A DNA stretch of 14,332 nucleotides, from positions 1 to 14,332 of the forward strand of contig QMPB01000046.1 of NCBI GenBank assembly GCA_003648395.1. The letters run 5' to 3'. The DNA comes from Bacteroidota bacterium. Its GTDB lineage: Bacteria; Bacteroidota; Bacteroidia; Bacteroidales; UBA1556. How positions within the stretch are numbered: the first letter of the stretch is position 1; the number at the start of each line of letters is the position of its first letter. Below, piece by piece: positions 13,430 through 14,332 of this stretch. The position numbers and the translations under genes are program-made. The notes under the pieces were generated by a model, which saw only the letters and a list, made by a program, of their open reading frames with translations, made no database searches and had not been told where the DNA came from.

Positions 13430-14056
13430 CTATAGCAATCCATTTTTCAAAGCAAACATTATTAGATTAGGAGCATTCTTAGCTCCAGTTTTATCGAATA
13501 ATCGTGCTTTATGACCATCAACAGTACGTTTGCTGAGATGTAATTTTTCTGCAATTTCTACATTAGAATAGCCTTTTGCAATAAGCTTTAGCACATCTTT
13601 CTCCCTATTGCTAATTACAACATCTGTTTGTAATATTTTAGTATTCTGTTGAGTAGATATTACAAATTCTTCTGAGAAATATGTTTCTCCATAAAATACA
13701 TTCTTAATAGCTGTAGCAAGCTGATCTTTGGTGGTTTTCTTTAATAAGAAGCCCTTAGCTCCTGCTTCTATCATCTTATTGAAATAGCCAATTTCTTCGT
13801 GCATAGTTAAAGCAATAATCTCTGTCTCAGGATATTTTTCTTTTACTCTTTTTGTTGCTTCTATTCCATTTACTCCTGGCATATTTATATCCATCAAGAT
13901 TATATCTGCTGGATTCGTCTTCATTACTCTCATCACATCTTGACCATCAAAAGCCTCATCAAGAACTTTTACAAAAGAAATTTCATTAAGAACTGTTCGC
14001 AGTCCTTTGCGAAATATTATATGATCGTCGGCTATTATTACTCCAATTATTTCCAT
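13430..14056 (-). CDS. NarL/LuxR-family response regulator
   Basis: A 208-residue protein of normal NarL-family length. The receiver is residues 1-120: Asp10/Asp11, phospho-acceptor Asp56 (ILMDINMPG), Thr84 (ALTMH) and Lys106 (LLKKT) with canonical spacing. A linker leads to a LuxR-type helix-turn-helix (about 146-202: SNREKDVLKLIAKGYSN then VEIAEKLHLSKRTVDGHKAR). It is a DNA-binding transcription factor activated by its kinase. The start lies 4 nt after the stop of the upstream sensor kinase gene, a standard two-component pair. Its target is not known from the sequence. It is the only DNA-binding regulator in the window and lies 1.2 kb upstream of hydCBA. Confidence 0.95.
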   Translation of the reverse strand: MEIIGVIIADDHIIFRKGLRTVLNEISFVKVLDEAFDGQDVMRVMKTNPADIILMDINMPGVNGIEATKRVKEKYPETEIIALTMHEEIGYFNKMIEAGAKGFLLKKTTKDQLATAIKNVFYGETYFSEEFVISTQQNTKILQTDVVISNREKDVLKLIAKGYSNVEIAEKLHLSKRTVDGHKARLFDKTGAKNAPNLIMFALKNGLL

Positions 14057-14060
14057 TTTC

Positions 14061-14332
14061 TTAATATTTTATCACTGCCATAAACATCAATCCCTTATTC
14101 TTACGACTATTGAAATCGCAATGACCTTTTATGGATTTAATTTTATTAATGATATTATTTAATCCTAATCCACCACTATTTCCTATCACATTATCCACAT
14201 CAAACCCAACTCCATCATCTTTATAATATAGTATAATCTGATTATTAATATTTTTAAGTTCAAGCTTAATAAGGCTTGCTTTAGAATGCTTTAGAGCATT
14301 ATTTATCAACTCCTTAATTGCCTGATAAAGTA
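14061..14332 (-). CDS. NarX/DesK-type sensor histidine kinase, C-terminal fragment (cut by window edge)
   Basis: The last 89 codons or so of a kinase whose 5' part lies beyond the window. The frame is open to the edge and reads LYQAIKELINNALKHSKAS through the N-box, then DDGVGFD (G1) and GGLGLNNI (G2) of the HATPase_c domain. An apparent start at 14309 is a TTG inside the N-box helix and is not a real start. The pairing with a LuxR-type regulator 4 nt downstream and the 'NALKHSKAS' N-box fit the HisKA_3 class. The input domain cannot be seen. Confidence 0.9.
   Translation of the reverse strand, partial: LYQAIKELINNALKHSKASLIKLELKNINNQIILYYKDDGVGFDVDNVIGNSGGLGLNNIINKIKSIKGHCDFNSRKNKGLMFMAVIKY

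Noticed and set aside
14061..14309. A complete 82-codon protein starting at 14309
   Set aside because: The start would be a TTG within the N-box helix of a HATPase domain and the frame is open to the window edge, so it is the end of a longer kinase.

Overview
The window is AT-rich chromosomal DNA from a member of the Bacteroidota, most likely an anaerobic, Bacteroidales/Marinilabiliales-like bacterium. Four things support this: a type IX secretion 'Plug' (DUF5103) protein, Bacteroidota-style promoter boxes (TTTG and TAnnTTTG), starts that mostly lack a Shine-Dalgarno sequence, and [FeFe]-hydrogenase metabolism. Every well-supported gene lies on the minus strand, so transcription runs from high to low coordinates. 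No tRNA, rRNA, CRISPR array or insertion sequence was seen.

From high to low coordinates: (i) 14332-13430 holds the C-terminal end of a NarX/DesK-type sensor kinase and its NarL/LuxR-type response regulator. (ii) 13429-12929 is a non-coding stretch with a degenerate intergenic repeat and a candidate promoter. (iii) 12928-12431 is a receiver-only regulator with a long insertion. (iv) 12190-8081 encodes HydC, HydB and HydA, a trimeric, probably electron-bifurcating, NAD-linked [FeFe] hydrogenase with all catalytic residues in place. (v) 7990-6011 is a sensory protein that joins a ferredoxin domain, an altered H-cluster hydrogenase domain and a further [4Fe-4S] domain to a histidine kinase. (vi) 5776-4161 holds a single-domain receiver and a receiver-histidine kinase. 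(vii) 4160-3142 is a gene-poor kilobase with two decayed gene fragments, a candidate 34-residue membrane peptide and a plus-strand promoter. (viii) 3141-1 holds the nucleoside phosphorylase PpnP, a secreted protein made of two homologous halves, the T9SS Plug protein, and the start of another secreted or outer-membrane protein (possibly DUF4421).

The main story is the hydrogenase region, about 12928-4161. A catalytic HydABC enzyme is encoded directly upstream of a hydrogenase-like protein that keeps the four H-cluster cysteines. That protein has lost the proton-relay cysteine and neighbouring second-shell residues, and it is wired to a kinase. Around it are three further signalling proteins, none with a DNA-binding output domain. 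The inferred picture is a H2/redox-sensing phosphorelay dedicated to the bifurcating hydrogenase, whose final effector is either encoded elsewhere or acts without binding DNA. The hydrogenase maturation genes (hydE, hydF, hydG) are not in the window.
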